DNA of 64,000 nt from Psoroptes ovis. Its lineage: Eukaryota; Arthropoda; Arachnida; Sarcoptiformes; Psoroptidae. Every line of letters begins with the position of its first letter. Within the stretch, counting starts at the first letter, position 1. The position numbers and the translations under genes were made by a program. The notes under the pieces are model-generated. The model made no database searches. It worked only from the letters and a program-made list of their open reading frames with translations, and was not told where the DNA came from. The stretch is taken from contig PQWQ01000023.1 in the NCBI GenBank assembly GCA_002943765.1, positions 312,501 through 376,500 on the forward strand. The letters are read 5' to 3'. This document shows, piece by piece, positions 11,578 to 26,703 of the stretch.

Positions 11578-14500
11578 TATTTACAGGTATTCATTTTCAA
11601 GTCACAGATGTTCTTCAATCATTCATGATAAAATTCAAATGAATAAGTGTTCAAATTTAATTTAATTTTATCAATTATTCATTATTTCGCAGTTAATAAA
11701 ATTGATGAATAATCAATCAATCAAGGTGATTGATCGAATCATTGAATTTTTTTCAAATGATGAGTTTTTGATGAATCAAAAGTGGACACATTGTTGTGTC
11801 CGTATTCATTTTAATTATAATCATTCAAGAGAGGATGACCATCTTGAATTTAATGAATGTTATTTTAACAAAAATGTTCACAGGTCACCGATTCATTCTG
11901 AATTACAAATCTGAAAATTATATTAAATTGTTTTTGCCCAAGTTCACACTGAAAATCATGTAGAAAATAATCAAATAAAATCAATGAACGATACACAAAT
12001 AAATAATTCAATTCAATACAAAGTCAATTGCTGCCATTTCTCTTACCATTGAGATATAATCGGGGGTAAAAGAATACCTCGAGTAAATCATTGAATAAAT
12101 CTAAGACATTTTTTAGTAGAAGACATTATTATATTCTTATGGTTGAATGCCATTTGCATGCAATGTTCAAATTATCATTAATAATAATACTACAAAATAG
12201 ACATTCATAGTCAATTCAAGTTCAACGACAATAAAAAAAAAATTTCATTGAAATTATACTCAAAGCTAAAGCTAAACTCATCATCATACGTGTGTACAAG
12301 AAAATAGAAGCCAATTGCTATTATTATTACAAATGATAATGATTATTGTTGTTATGAAATCAGAAAAAGACATTCATAAATTCATAAAAATGATTTTAAT
12401 AACAATCACAGAAGGATGAGAACACAAATGTTTAGCACAGGTATTCACTATTTTTGTTTTTTCACAGTGAACACATCACAGTCCATAGCATTCAAATAAT
12501 CTCAAATTATATTTGTATTGAAAATTTTCATCTCAAGATAAATGAATGAATTGTACACAGGAAATCTTTAGAAAACAATAAGATTAATGTCAAATCGTTT
12601 TCCTATTCATCTCGGATCATCATTCATCATTTGTTTTGTTTATGAATGGACAGTTTTTAAAATATCAAAAACACTTACCATTTAAATGTTTAGAATTAAA
12701 AAATCAGATGCAAAGTATTTGTCGTATTTTCAATGAAAATTAATATCAGATGAAAAAAAAGGTCATGAGATCGTTGAAATATTGATTTGTTTTCTTTTCT
12801 ATCTTCAAGTAGATTTGCAATTTCAATTTCATTCATTCATATCAATCATTTGTAGATGAATTTTGTTATAGAATCACCAGAAAAAATTGAATATTTACAA
12901 AAATATCAAAGAATTTTTCGCGGAAGACGACAAAATTGCGGCTAAAACACAATTAAAATTCACAATAAAATAATTTCAAATATGAAAACAAACACTTAAT
13001 TGAAATTAAATCAATTGTGTGGCTGCTGGAGCTTTTTCTGGATGATTAATTCATTGTTTATTGTTGATAAATGACGACGTGTTTTCGTTGATTTGTAATT
13101 TTAAATTAATTAATCTTAATATTTTCCATGATAAGAGCTTTGGCATAAGTGTTTTTGTTGATGATTATTGTTTAGTCATTGTTGCTGCTGCTGTTGCTGA
13201 TGTTGTCGGTGTTGGAATCGAACTGTGTGTGTGTGTAAACACAATGGATGACGCAATTTTGCAATCAAAAATCATCGCAACGACGCGCGCATTTTCACAG
13301 CTGAAACAATTGAATAATTTCACCATTGAAAATTTTGATTCACTTTTCTTGAAAATTTTAAAAGCATTGAATCAATATTGATGTGCATCGTTTCACTGTT
13401 CAAAATCGAATGACGAATGAAAGAGTAAAAAAAAAATTCGATTTTGAGTCATACACCGACAACAGTGACAACAGCAGCAGCAGCCAATAGGTATCCATGG
13501 ATTCAACAAATAAAAGTAGTGGCACTATTTATCAAAAAAAATTTTCTCATGAGATAAATTGGCGCCAAAAGTAGTAGCATTAATTACTGTGAGAGAGGCG
13601 AAAAAAAATTTTGGATTTTTTTTTGGATTTCCGTATTTTCTTAAAAATTTCCAAGGTTAATTTGTGTGCTGCTACTACTTGAAAGCGAATGCTTTTGTCG
13701 GCAGTAGTAGTAGTATAGCGATGAGAGCGACTTACCTGGATTTTAAATTTTTAATTCGAAAATTCGAAATTTTTTAATTAAAAAAACATTCGAAATTCAA
13801 CAGGTTGTTCCTTTTAAACGTGTTTTGCAGTGAAGTTGAAAGCGCGAAAAAACTACTAATTCAAAGGTTATTAATCAATCAATCAATCATTTTCAATGGT
13901 TTGATTGTATTATTTGTGATTAATAATGATTAATTGATCGATTTCGAATGTTTTCTATGGCAAATTAGGTGAGAATTAAAACAAAGAAATTCGATTATTA
14001 CTCAAGTATAATCAATCAAAAATTATTTATTATCATCGCCTTTACATGTCATAGCCATTTAATACGCAAGATGATAATCGGCGAACATAATAAATCACAT
14101 AATCATCAAGATTTGATCAAAGATGATTATGATTGAATTGAATGAACTGGGCTTGAAACTCAAACTTTTTGAAAACTCAACAATGTCCATTCAAGGAGTG
14201 TTTTAAACGATTTGTACGAAGAACTCAGCGATCATAAGATAAAGAAATTTAAAGTTTTCAATCAAATTTTTTGAATTTCACAAAAATTCAGCAGTCAATT
14301 GAACGTCATTTTTCGATTCTAAATTTAAAATTTTTTGGTTTTTATGGTGGTTTTTGTGATATTTATCAATCGAAAACATTTTGGGTTTATAAATAGTAAC
14401 AATGAAGAAGATATTGGTACCAAATGAAAAATTATTGTGATTTAATCATTGAATGACGATTGATACAGATATACATCGAACAACAACAACAGCAACCAAA

Positions 14501-14928
14501 TATCTAGATCAATATTGATTATCGACACTATTATCGGTATCATTATAAGATTTGATCTAATTTTTTCTTTGAAAAACATAATAGAAAATGACTGTTTTTA
14601 TTGATTGTTAGCATTTAATGTTTGATAAGGTATGTAATGTTTAACCAGAAATACGAACATGAACAACTACGCCCTTTATGGATCCATTCTTCTTCATCAT
14701 CTTGTTATCCATTCATTTATCATCATCATCATTATTGTTGTTGTTATTAATGATATGGCATCATTATCATTGAATGGCCATCATCAAATTGATGTGAATA
14801 TTTAGTCATTCAATCAATTGAATGTAGAAAATGAAAATCTTCAAAAATGATAATACATGTGAAGAAAGAAAACCACCAAAAAAACAACTTACTATTTTGT
14901 TTTTTCAAAATTTACAATTACAATGTGC

Positions 14929-15008
14929 TGGGTTGTCCGAAAAGTTTTTGCTGATTTTCAAATGTTTTTCCGATCAGTAAATCGACAAAAACTTTCAGGA
15001 CAATCAAA
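14929..15008 (+). mobile_element. Palindromic MITE, subfamily C
   Basis: Ends GGTTGTCCGAAAAGTTTTTG and AACTTTCAGGACAATC. The centre (CAAATGTTTTTCCGATCAGT) differs from A and B and is shared with the copy at 61170. Confidence 0.75.
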
Positions 15009-15727
15009 TACAATATCAAACACACTATTATTATGATAATTATCATTGATGAAAACAAAATGAAGCAAACAAACAAGAACGATGAATTCAAATGATGATG
15101 ATGTACAACATGGGTTTTCTGTGAATGTAAAATTGAAACATTTGCAAAAACATTCCAAGATTTTCAGTGTGAAATTAGAACATGGAAAAACTTTCACAAA
15201 ACGATGACACCTGTTTGTAATCAAAACATTTGAATGTCAAATTTTGAAAATTTTCAATTTGAAAAACAAAAAATTTTAAAATTTTAATGTCATCATCCAC
15301 CACATATAATTACACTATCATTAAATGCATGTGTGTGTGAGTGTAATGTGTCTGTGTGTATGTAAGTTGAAAATTATCACAAGTTCAAAAATAATTGACA
15401 GATGAAAATAATAATAATAATAATTATTTAGCTAAACAGAAATAGAACAATGAATATTCATTTTGAATGATAAAAAAAAAATTACAAAAGAAATGAATGG
15501 AAAAATATTGCGATTCAAAATAAATAAATAAATAAAACAAGAAACAAATAATATTGGTAAATATAATTCCACATATTAAACCATTTAATAATTGATGAAT
15601 ATATTTCTCTTCTTCATTTCAATTTTTGATGCACTAAAATACTATTGAAAATCGACGAAAATTGGTCTGATATGTCATTGGTATTTTTATGGATGAATTC
15701 GTTGCACACAAATCAATGATTGATCAA

Positions 15728-18700
15728 TCATAAATCCAAATTGGAAACTTCAAACTTTCTTTCTTCTTGCAAATGTTTTGCTTCATTTATTAGTTGTATC
15801 ATATTTTGTACGGTTTGTGATGAATCACAATACAAATAGCAGGGATTCAGATTTGTTGGATATTCAAAATTTAATTTATTATCATTATTGAACATCCGAT
15901 GACTGTTGTTGTTGAATGATGACGGTGATGATGATGTTTGACGAAATTCAATAAAATTACAAATGATTATTGTTTTTTTCTCATTTGAATTGCTATGATT
16001 ATGATTCTCATCCGTAATTTCAAACGATGTACCAATCATTGATGTTAAATCTTTACAATGTGATTGATGTTTTAGAAAATATTCACCATCTTTCAACATC
16101 ATACGATGATGATTACATTCAATGAATGAATCCAATGATAATATTTTCAATTGTTGTATTGGACAATTGGTTAGGATTAGATTTTGTTGATTTAAAAATT
16201 CATCATAATCATCATCAACATAATTATTATTATTTGATTTTGTATGATTATCCCAAATATCTTCGGATGGTAGCTGACATTTTCGAATTGGTGCATGAAA
16301 AAAATATAGACATTCAGTTGACAGTAGTAAAAAATGGCGATCAGATAATGTAAATACATGTACAAATTGTTCATCATATTCATGTTTCGATCCGAAATCA
16401 TTGGTGTTATAAAATCTTGATTGCCATTGTGATTGTTGCGATTGGTATCGAGTTAATCGGCCATCAATTGTCAATGTACGTGGCAGCCGAATTCGTCGAA
16501 CTTGCCGTCCATTCATACCATAACATATTTTTCTACTTGAATCACGTGCAGCTGTTGCAGCACCTGATGCAAAATCCAACATACCGACAGCTGGTTTTGT
16601 AAATGTACCGAGTACACCTTTACTAAGGCCCGATAAGAAACCAGTGATGCCACCATGATTAACGATACCATCATAAGTTTGAGTGATGACCGATGTAAAA
16701 CCACCTAACAGACCATGTGCTAAACCAAATGCACCAACTAATAAATGTGAACGCTGTGCACCAATACCACCGGTTTGTTGTTTAATTTTACGTCGTATTT
16801 CTTGATGACGATCATCCATCGTAACAAAACCAAGCGATTCAGATAATGCTGACGTGACTTTAGCCGTAGAATCTGAAATTCCATGCGTAACATTCATAAT
16901 CAGTCCACGAATACTTCCGTCTGAATAAAATTCATTTAAACTTTCGACAACATTATTAATGAAACCGACAGGATTACCGAGGAAATCAACAGTACCCAGG
17001 ATTTTCGCCGCTTGTCCACGTAATTCATTACGATAATGTTCATGAATCGAATCCTGTATGAAACGTTTAGTCATTAAACTATATAATTTATGATAAGATT
17101 TCAGTTGAATTAATGCTTCTTCAAAACGTATCAGTTTGATGCCGGCTTTTTTCTTTAAATCAGTCAAATATCGACTCAGCTTTGCTGATGAAGTAAACAC
17201 TGATAATTTGATTCGTTTCAATTGAATCAATAGGACGGCAAAGAAATATTGTGCTGAACGTGATAGCGAACTAGATACGACATTACTATTGGCTGTATGA
17301 TATAACAGCGATGTGGATGATGCGGCGGTAGTTGTCGTTCCAGCTGCAGCAGCGGCCGCAATCACAGCCGCAGATGATGATGACGATGAACTACTACTGC
17401 TTATTTCATCCATTTCCGAATCAACAGGATTATACTGGATGAATTCTAATAATTTCAGCAAGACCATTTCTTCAATATTCAATACCAAATCATTGATGTT
17501 GATTTGAAAATTCTGTTTCGGTGAATTTGAATTTTTGGAAATTTTTGAAAGGGGTAAAAGGTGATCGAGATTAGTGAATTTTATACCAAAAAACCCTTGG
17601 GATAATTTCTAAAATCCTCTAAAAACCTTTGAAAAATTAAAGGTCCTTACCTTGAAAACATTAATCTCAACATTTGGTATGAATAATTTATGCATATTAA
17701 ATGTTAGCGCAGGTTTACGACTATGATGATTATGATGATGATGATCGCTTAATGCCATTAAATTATTTCGATTATTAGGGCTGCTTTCAGCTGTCAAACT
17801 AATCGATCTACAAGGTTGATCATTTGCGGTAAGGTCAGTGTTATTATTCGAATTATTATGATTATTATCATTTGTTGATGATGTTTGTGGCTGCAAATTG
17901 GTGACATAAAGTACAACTTCTTTTTCGGAATTCAATAATTGATTGTCGACCTGTGTGGGTTCAAATGTTCAATAGGTTATGGGTTTGGCCATCGTGGAAT
18001 TTTGAAAATTTAAAAATTTAAAGAAAAAAAAATGTAATTCAAAGGTTTAAATACCTGAAAATCTTCGACAATACAATTCAAACGACATTCAATCGGATTA
18101 CATAATAATTCCAAAATTATTTTTTTCAAATATAAAAATATTATCTCTTCATTTGTTTTCGATATAATCGATAAACCGATTGAATTCACTTGTAATTGTA
18201 GTTCAAGTTCAGTACGATTCAATAATCTCATCAAAAATGAATCATTATTTTGATTCGTATCAGGATGATTCGATAATAAATCATTTAAATGTTCTTGCTG
18301 CTGTTGATGGTGTTGGTCATCGTTATAATAATGATAAGATTTAGGTTGTCGTAATTGTATCAGGTTCAATTGCCGTCCATTCGCCGTTAATTGATTATCT
18401 TTGATCCGTAATACACGGCTAGGACCATCAGCCAATATCGATACATTCAGTACGCCTGATCCTTTACGCATTTTTTGCTTTACGATTGCTTGTTGCTTGG
18501 GTATCGTTGATTTAGTGACCGATTCATTGGTCGGACCATATGAAATGACTGCCATAACACCAGATTGAAATATATCATTAAGTGAAGTGGCCGTCGGTGA
18601 TACCAATGGTTGTACAAACATATTCCAATATTTCAAACATCGAAGGCGGCCATCTTCAGTGAAATACCATGTTTGTGATGATGCACGAAGGGGATTCAAT

Positions 18701-21700
18701 TTACGAACGGCTAATGGTATCGATATTACAGATGATTGTTGTTGATTCAGATTAAGATCAATGATTTCATCATCCATAACATCCAGTACCATTAATGTTT
18801 GTTGTTGTTGTCGATGTTTCGATGATTTATTGGCCGTATTATTTGTGGATGATGAATATTTAATTTCAGCAAAACCTAAATCTTCATAACCAGGTGGTTC
18901 AATCGGTGGACTAGAACCTTCATTAATCAAATGATTCAGTTGATCCATACGCCATAGCTGGGTTCGTTTTGCACGTTCTTTACGATACAAATAAACTGGT
19001 TTCGGTTTATCCGATGAATTTTCATTGATTTGCAGTGGCTGTTGGGGTTGATTATGATAACCATAATCATAATCAGGTACATCCAGCACCAACATTTTAG
19101 TTGTATATTCATTGGAATTTTCAGGGTCATTTGTGGACATCATATTACCATTATTAAGACTAGAACCATTAGCCGATAACATCATATACATTAATTGTTC
19201 AAAATCATCATCATCATCACCGATTATGTTAGCACCACTACCAGAGTTGAAATATGATCCAATATTATTGAATGAGGTAAATGTTTCTTCGAAAGCTAAA
19301 TAATAGAAATTATCATATGTCAATGTTGTATTTGATTGAAATGTATTCAAATCATATGTCGATGATGAACCACCAGGTGCACAAATGATCAATTTTGCTT
19401 GTTTTGTTGGTTCATCCAACGCATACGGGACCGAAGAATTTGGCCGTACAATCGTACGATGATGCAGGCATTCTGCTTGATAAAATTCAATGGCAACTTG
19501 TGAAAAATTTTCAACACGTATTGGTGGTGGCAAATTATTGGCATCGGTAAACACAATAAAATATGTTGCATTTTGTAGTAGAATTTCTACCCGAATAAAA
19601 TTCGAATGACCACAATCATCTCGAATGTTTAATTGGAAAGAAACCGATATTTCCGAACCGACATCAAAACAACCGGACCATTGACAACCGATTATGGATG
19701 CAATACGAACACATAATAGCTTTGGTTGATCACTTGCTGGCCAATGAAATGGTAGATTTGATTTTGGTAATGCTGATATTATTTGTAGCTTTTCTGAATT
19801 TGTTGCTTTTGAACGATTATTATAACTGGTCGAAGAATCACGACGACTTTTCATGGGTGATGATAATGGTGTCGATGTAAAATTATCATCACTGTAAATC
19901 GCTTGATCATATGATGATTGTAATAAATGAATATTGTCCAATTGATTTTGAACAAAACATTTTTGTGCAAATTCAAGCTTGAATGAGGTAAGATTTTCAA
20001 TTTGAAATCGTGGAGCAATGGTAACGATTTTTGTTTGATTATAACGATCACGACCTTGTCGAATATCGATACCGAATTCATAAATTTTCTCAATCGGTAC
20101 TGAGCTGTTATTATCCGAAGATGACGAGGAATATTCTGTCACACGTAAACGACGATAAAATGTACCTTTTTCCAAGCAGAATAAATTACACCATCGGGGC
20201 ATCATGTTTGGTAGCATTTTACCTAAACGCATTATACAATAATGTGTAGATGTATCTTGATTCGAGAAATTAAACAACAACGGCAGGAGGGAACGTGCAC
20301 GTTCATGTTCATCATATTGCCCGGCTGCTTCTTCAATAAGGTTATTGTTATAATGATTATTATCCTGAGCAAATATCAGTGGTAAACCGCTACGATTAAT
20401 AATCCAATATAATGAATAAATAATGATTGTCATCGCATTTGATGGTTGTGGACAACCAAGTTGAATGTTTATCGATACATTCAACAACAATAAACGATTA
20501 CGTGCATCATACATTTCTAAATATGTTTCAATATTTTTTATAGCTCCTGGTTGTATTAACAATGGGCGACATTTTGGATATTGTTCCATTTGTATTTCCA
20601 AAGAAAATGCTTCCAACGGTGATATATGATGAATGGAATAATCATCACCAGATCTAATTGTACCATATTGTTGCTGATGTTGATGATGATGGGATGATTT
20701 TGATTGATTCGAATTATAATTATAATCATTAATACCATTATTCGTACTATGATTATTATGATGATCATTGATTATACGAAAACGTACGTCATATGGTAAA
20801 CGATTCGATAATTGAATTGGTGGTAACAAGGTGATCATATGTGATGGCAATGTAATTAGTGATGATAATTTTGGAATACTGGTGGTGCTGGTGAAACTAT
20901 CGTTCATAACACTGTCATTGTATGACTGATGCTGCTGTTGTTTATGAAAGCTATTCATAACCTGTTGATGTTGTTTAAATATATTTTTCGATTCAATCAA
21001 TGCACCAATTGAATTACGTTCAATCAACACCGATACAATGTATGGCGGTAATTTCGTATATGAACCATGTTTTGTTTGAGTTATAGGCGTACAAATCTGT
21101 AGCGAGCAATCTAATTCACCGAATTTCTTCACATGATTCCAATTGATATATGTTGAACATGTACCGATTGCTGAATCATAAGGTCGTAGCTGTATTCGTG
21201 CATACAATAAATCCAGCGGTACAGGGAATATTCCTTTTGGATCGAGCAAATATGATGTACGAACATCGGACATTGCTGTGTTGACAAATTTTAGTTCAAC
21301 AATTTTCGTCGTACGATTTGTGATCAACAATGATGAGCGCACCTTGATCAATTTAATTGCTGTTGCTTGCAGGCTAATTTCAAACACCAAAATCGCTGAT
21401 TGATTACGATAACGTTCCGATACGATATGTCGTATGAATGTACCTTCACGTTCAATCGACAGTGGGAATGTTTCTTGCCATCCATCAATTTTTACATAGA
21501 TTTTCAATGGCATTATTGTTGTTGATGTTGATGATGTTTCAAGTGTTGATGATCGTATCGATTCAGAATTTTGTCTTCGATGATTTTTAAGGGTTGAATT
21601 TTTCGATTCTAGCATTGTTCGACAATTATCACCACCACCAGTACTATCAACACAATCAAAATAAACAATTCGATCCGATCGTACGTTGAGTATTGATTTC

Positions 21701-24700
21701 AAATCACATGGTGTTATCAAATCAGCTGCTTTGCCGGTCGAGAACATTTTATTTGCATTCCATAGATAACAATGCAAATCATTTCCTGTATTATTTTCAA
21801 TTGCAAACGGTATAAATGGTGCCCGTTGGCGAAATGTCCGTTGATCATATGGAAGACGCATAAATTGTTCAATATCATTACGCCATTCATTGTTTACTTT
21901 ATCGAACAGATCAAGTAATTGTCTTGATATGTTCAAATTGAATATTTTACCAATTTCAATTTTTATGGCCAATTTTTTCTTTGCAATCTGGATACGATTC
22001 GAAATTGTCGATATGTTAAGCATTGATTTCAAATGAAAACGTGGTTCATAATATTTCCATGAAAATTCAATTTGACAATATTCAATGAATGGTTCCCAAC
22101 CGGATAAATGTGAATTATAATAATTACAGTAGAAATTTGTCCGAGCATGAGCTTCGATTGATTTCGTATAATATTGCATTAACCGTAAATCTTGTATGCC
22201 AAGCTCTAGCAGTGGTAAATCTAATTGATTACAATCATCAATTATACGTATTGAACCATTGGATATTTTAATTTCAATCACTGACAATAGGGATAATAAT
22301 AAATTTGAATTTGCCCGGGATTTTAGCTTGGATTTCGTACGTTTCGATATTTTACTGTCTGAATTATCTAAATTTGAAGGTATATCAGTATTAGTGGTGG
22401 CTGTTGCAGCTGATATTTCAGATACATTATCTTGTGATTGATTATCAGTATCGGAATTTGATCGTTGCTGTTGCTGCTGTTGATCAGCTGTACCTTGTTG
22501 ATCACTGTTCGATTGATTCGATAGAATATAAGCTGCTTCAATTATGTCACCATTTTTAATGGCCAATGCATGAAGACTATCACGTGGATTGAAACCTAAA
22601 TCAATCAGATTATTCAAACGGCTACGAAATTCATCAACATTCATATCTGGATTTGTTAATGACAGCTGTTGAATAATATCCATGATTAATTCATCATCAA
22701 AATCATTTGGATCATTTTTCGCTGATGTTGATTTGCTATTGGCATCCATTTGGGCTGTAGTTGATTTGGAATCATTCGATAATTGTTCATCAATCATTGA
22801 TAATGAATTGAATATATGCCAAAAAACCAGTAAATCAGTGTAAGAGAATCGAACATCGATTGTTGATATTTCAATTGATAGTACCATTTCAGGTTTTGCT
22901 ATGGTGGCTGCCGGTGCAGGTGATGGTGTGGGTGATAAGCTTGTTCTGACCGGATTCTTCTTATGGGTCATATTTGATTCATTTGATTGATTCGGCTGAT
23001 GATGATAATCTGGATAAAGATGTTGTCTTATGGAAAATTTCTTAGGTAAAATTAATGGATCAATACTGTTTACCGAACTTATAAGGTTCAAACCATCGAC
23101 AATGTCCGATACGGCTGCTGTTGGGGCTGATGATTTTTTCATTGCCGCGGTATTAGCGGTTGATGCCGGATTAGGGACGGATTCATTCATCGATGAGAAC
23201 AAGATTTTACGTTCCAATACAATTTCAATGACAGTTTTCTGTAGAATCGGTACACCGAATAGGTCACAATTGTATAATTTTTCCACAGATATTTGAGCAG
23301 CTTTCAAATCTCGGGGATTTGGTGAGGAATATTTTTCAACATTTTTCATACAATCCAATGAATATATGCTCAGGTCACGTATTTCAGCATTATATGAATT
23401 ATTTGTTGTTGATCGTATTTTAGTACTTGCGGGGGTGTCAAATTTCGGAGGATTAATCTTCGGATTATCAAAGCTTACGGTACCAAATTTTCTACGCCTT
23501 TGAGGACCACTTAGCATTTGATTAGTATTCAGCTTTTGTATGACATCAGTCGAATGATTATGATTATTCAACAGCATATGTCCAAGATGAAATACGACAA
23601 CTTCATAGCTACCTGGTGTTATTGGAAATACAATCAACGGTGAATGTATGAAAATGTTTAGCTTTAAATTATCGACAAATGGATTGATAGTAGTCTTTGA
23701 TCTTGAAGATTTAGTCTTGAGTTTGTTGGATTTAAATTTAATAGATTTTGATTTATTGATTTGTTGTCGATGATTCAGGCTATTCATTGATAATGGGACC
23801 AACATTTTAGTGTTGGATTGTTTGTCACTGACTGTATTAGGGTCTTTACCACCATCATTCGACAAGTTTACACCACTATCGGATACAATACCACGAAAAA
23901 CTTCGGTAGTTGCTTGTTTCAATTGTTCTTTGAATGTACGCGAGAAATATTGTTCCAAAACATCACTAAAACATTTACGACATAATGACAATTCATACAC
24001 TAATATCGTTGAATGTACATAAGTAAATGTGGCCATTTCAACATTTAAACGTAGCTGATTTTCATTCATTTGTTTGACCAGTGAAAATATTAGAGCTTTT
24101 TCATTTGGTTTTAGATTACAATCTGTATCGACGATACTGGAATAATCATCATTGATTTTACCAATAGACAGTACACGTCGATGATGATTAACTTGTTTGG
24201 CGGCTGTAATCAAATCATACAACTCCAGCGAATTCATTTGACCATCAATACAAATGGAATCATTGTTAAAGGCAAATTTCCAACCACAACCATTAAATTG
24301 AGCGGTTAATAGCTTTTCCATCAGATAATTGCGACTAATTTCTATGTCAATTTTACTGTGATCATTATCACCTGTATAAGCATCATCTTCATCATTCGTA
24401 CGAAGCAATGTTAGATTTAAATTTTGACATTCAAAATTCAAATCCAATTGCAATTGATTCAATTCATTTTGTGTAAGAAATTTTTTCATAAATTTTTCAT
24501 TATTATTAGTGGCTATCGATAGGGTTGGATTGTTCGTGGATTTATTTTTGCCACCACCATCATCAGCGTTATCACGATTATGACAATCACATGCATATGC
24601 ATTCGGATTCGTAATGTCGACACCGATTTTCATTTGATTAAATTCAAATTCCAATATCAAATTGCCTTGATTTTCATTTGTTTGTCGCCGGTGTTTACCA

Positions 24701-26703
24701 TGAGATGTTTTCTTCAATTCATCCATATGATCTTCATCTTGTTCCAAGGTTTTATCCATACCAAGGCCATCAACCTCATCAATATTATCAGATTGTTGTA
24801 CAATATTCGTCAAACTATTGAATGCCATCAATTGAAATGATGAATTGTGTATTTGAAAATTAAATTGACAATAGACGGCATCACGTGTTAAGAATATATC
24901 ATCTGTACAGGATTGATTGTTTGGCTGATCATGGCCGACATCATTATCGTCAATATCGGGTGATTTTTGATCATCCACAGATGGTGTATTGGAATAATTA
25001 TTATAAAAAACATTTGATAATATGTTTATCGGTAGAAACCAATAACTATTGGACCCTGTGGCTTCTTCACTGGCGTTTTCAATCGATCGGTCATCATCTT
25101 TACATTTGTCCTGATTAATTTGATCATTGACTGAATGATTAGTGACCGAATGCCTGTGGCGTTGCTGCTGTTGTTGTTGTTTAATTAATGTTTGATTAGC
25201 ATGATAAAATATACATTCACGTATCGAGCATAATTCATCAAGCGTTAATTCATTTTCAATACGGTCTTTGATACACCGTAGATCACGTGAAAATGATTCA
25301 GGCCATAATAAATAAGTCAAATATGCACGATGATATTCAATAATATCTTTACAACGTTTCAAAATGAAATACCAATTGAAACGCTGGCGACGTTTACGAT
25401 ATTCTTCAAGATTTGCATTCACAGCAAAATGCAACCATGTTTTTGCATGGAATTCAGTACGTATCATCGGATTATCATCAATTTGAGCATCTTGGTGATT
25501 ATCACGTTTCGAATGTTGATCAATCATTGGACGCCATTTACGATAACGCCACAAGGTTTTTTGCGTTTGAAATGCCATACTCCAATCGAATAAATGCTTG
25601 TATTGGATAGCTGTCATCATAATCGGAACAGATTCTAGCTGTACATCGATAACAGTTCGTGGCTGCCGACATGATTTAAGTGAAATATCCGAACAATTAC
25701 GTTTCATATAACATTTACCATTCACTGGTGCTATAATATAATCATGTTCAAGTTCTTGTTGATTCAAAGTGCTGGTTTGATTAAGATTTTTCATCATTGT
25801 ATGACGCATTAATCGTACCATTTCATCTAAATCATTTGATTCGCTAAGCATTAATGTATCAGTATCAAGATAACATGAAAATGATTCCAAATCAATGAGT
25901 TTGAATAGAAACTGATCATCATTATTATTTTTACTCGTAGATGATTGAACAAATTTTTGTTTCCAATTTTCATCTGTTGAACATATGGTTAAACTTTTAA
26001 TAATAATACCACATGCAAATGAACACTGGGGTATTGTCGTACAATCTTCATAACGAATATGTATTGATGATATTTTCAAATGTATATTAATCAAAATATT
26101 ATTAATAAATGATGAACCATAATTTAACCATGATAAATATGATGATGAATAATATGATGATTGATCATTATCAAAATCATTATCATGCAATGCTTTCCAT
26201 CGTTGTTCCATTATATCTAATTGTGATAATTTATATTCTTGTTGTTGACGATTTTCCTCTTCTTCATTGTATGAGAAATTTTTAATTGGTTTAACAATCA
26301 GATATAAATCTTCAATGGTGATCACCAGGGATTCAGATGTAAATGCACTCCAGCTAGGAAATTTCATTGATATTTTTCCAATGAAACCTAAATAAAACAA
26401 ATTTAAACCAGGTCAATGGCATAATCAATCATTTACAACTCTTTGATACTGACCAGTACTGGCTTCCAGTGGTAATGATAACCCAAGATATCGTATTATA
26501 TCACGTTTAAGTGGAAGATGTTCCAACTCGATTTCGCCTGTTGATTAAATAAAAGCAATTATTTCGATTTGATCACCGAAGATACATGGAAACAAGCAAA
26601 ACATACCATTTTTCAATGACATACGAAGTTGATGTGTATTTACATTGCCAAAATAATCACCAATATATGTGTTCAATATCCATGCAGCAAAACTTTCGAG
26701 CAT
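15728..26703 (-). CDS. VPS13D: VPS13D, bridge-like lipid transfer protein (5 exons, 3532 aa)
   Basis: VPS13D moves lipids through a long hydrophobic groove at membrane contact sites and is needed for mitochondrial size control and clearance. Exons on the minus strand are 26703-26607, 26537-26454, 26387-18055, 17950-17651 and 17512-15728; they sum to 3533 codons including stop. The N-terminal chorein motif MLESFAAWILNTYIGDY matches VPS13D better than VPS13A, B or C. A UBA domain (RLNNLIDLGFNPRDSLHAL) at about 1290-1340 is diagnostic, because only VPS13D in this family has one. A ricin-like QTWYFTEDGRLRC near 2636 also fits VPS13D. The glycine-rich ATG2_C-like segment lies at about 3100-3250, followed by a PH-like C-terminus. 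It is shorter than the human protein (about 4390 aa) and the fly protein (about 3900 aa). The third exon alone is 8.3 kb. Confidence 0.93.

Larger units (their letters stand above)
7611..15727. other. 8.1 kb gene-poor stretch upstream of Myo5 and downstream of VPS13D
   Basis: No credible coding gene was found. The open frames here are short, AT-biased and unlike known families. Contents include palindromic MITEs at 9483-9562, 9903-9982, 11496-11577 and 14929-15008, and many ATT and CATT tracts. A strong minus-strand donor at 13735, after a segment that could be a non-coding first exon, may belong to Myo5. The VPS13D 3' UTR occupies the end of the stretch. Confidence 0.55.

Noticed and set aside
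13061..13381. 106-codon plus-strand ORF with Val/Ala-rich segment
   Set aside because: The segment comes from a GTTGCTGCTG repeat; the rest is not protein-like and no family is recognised.
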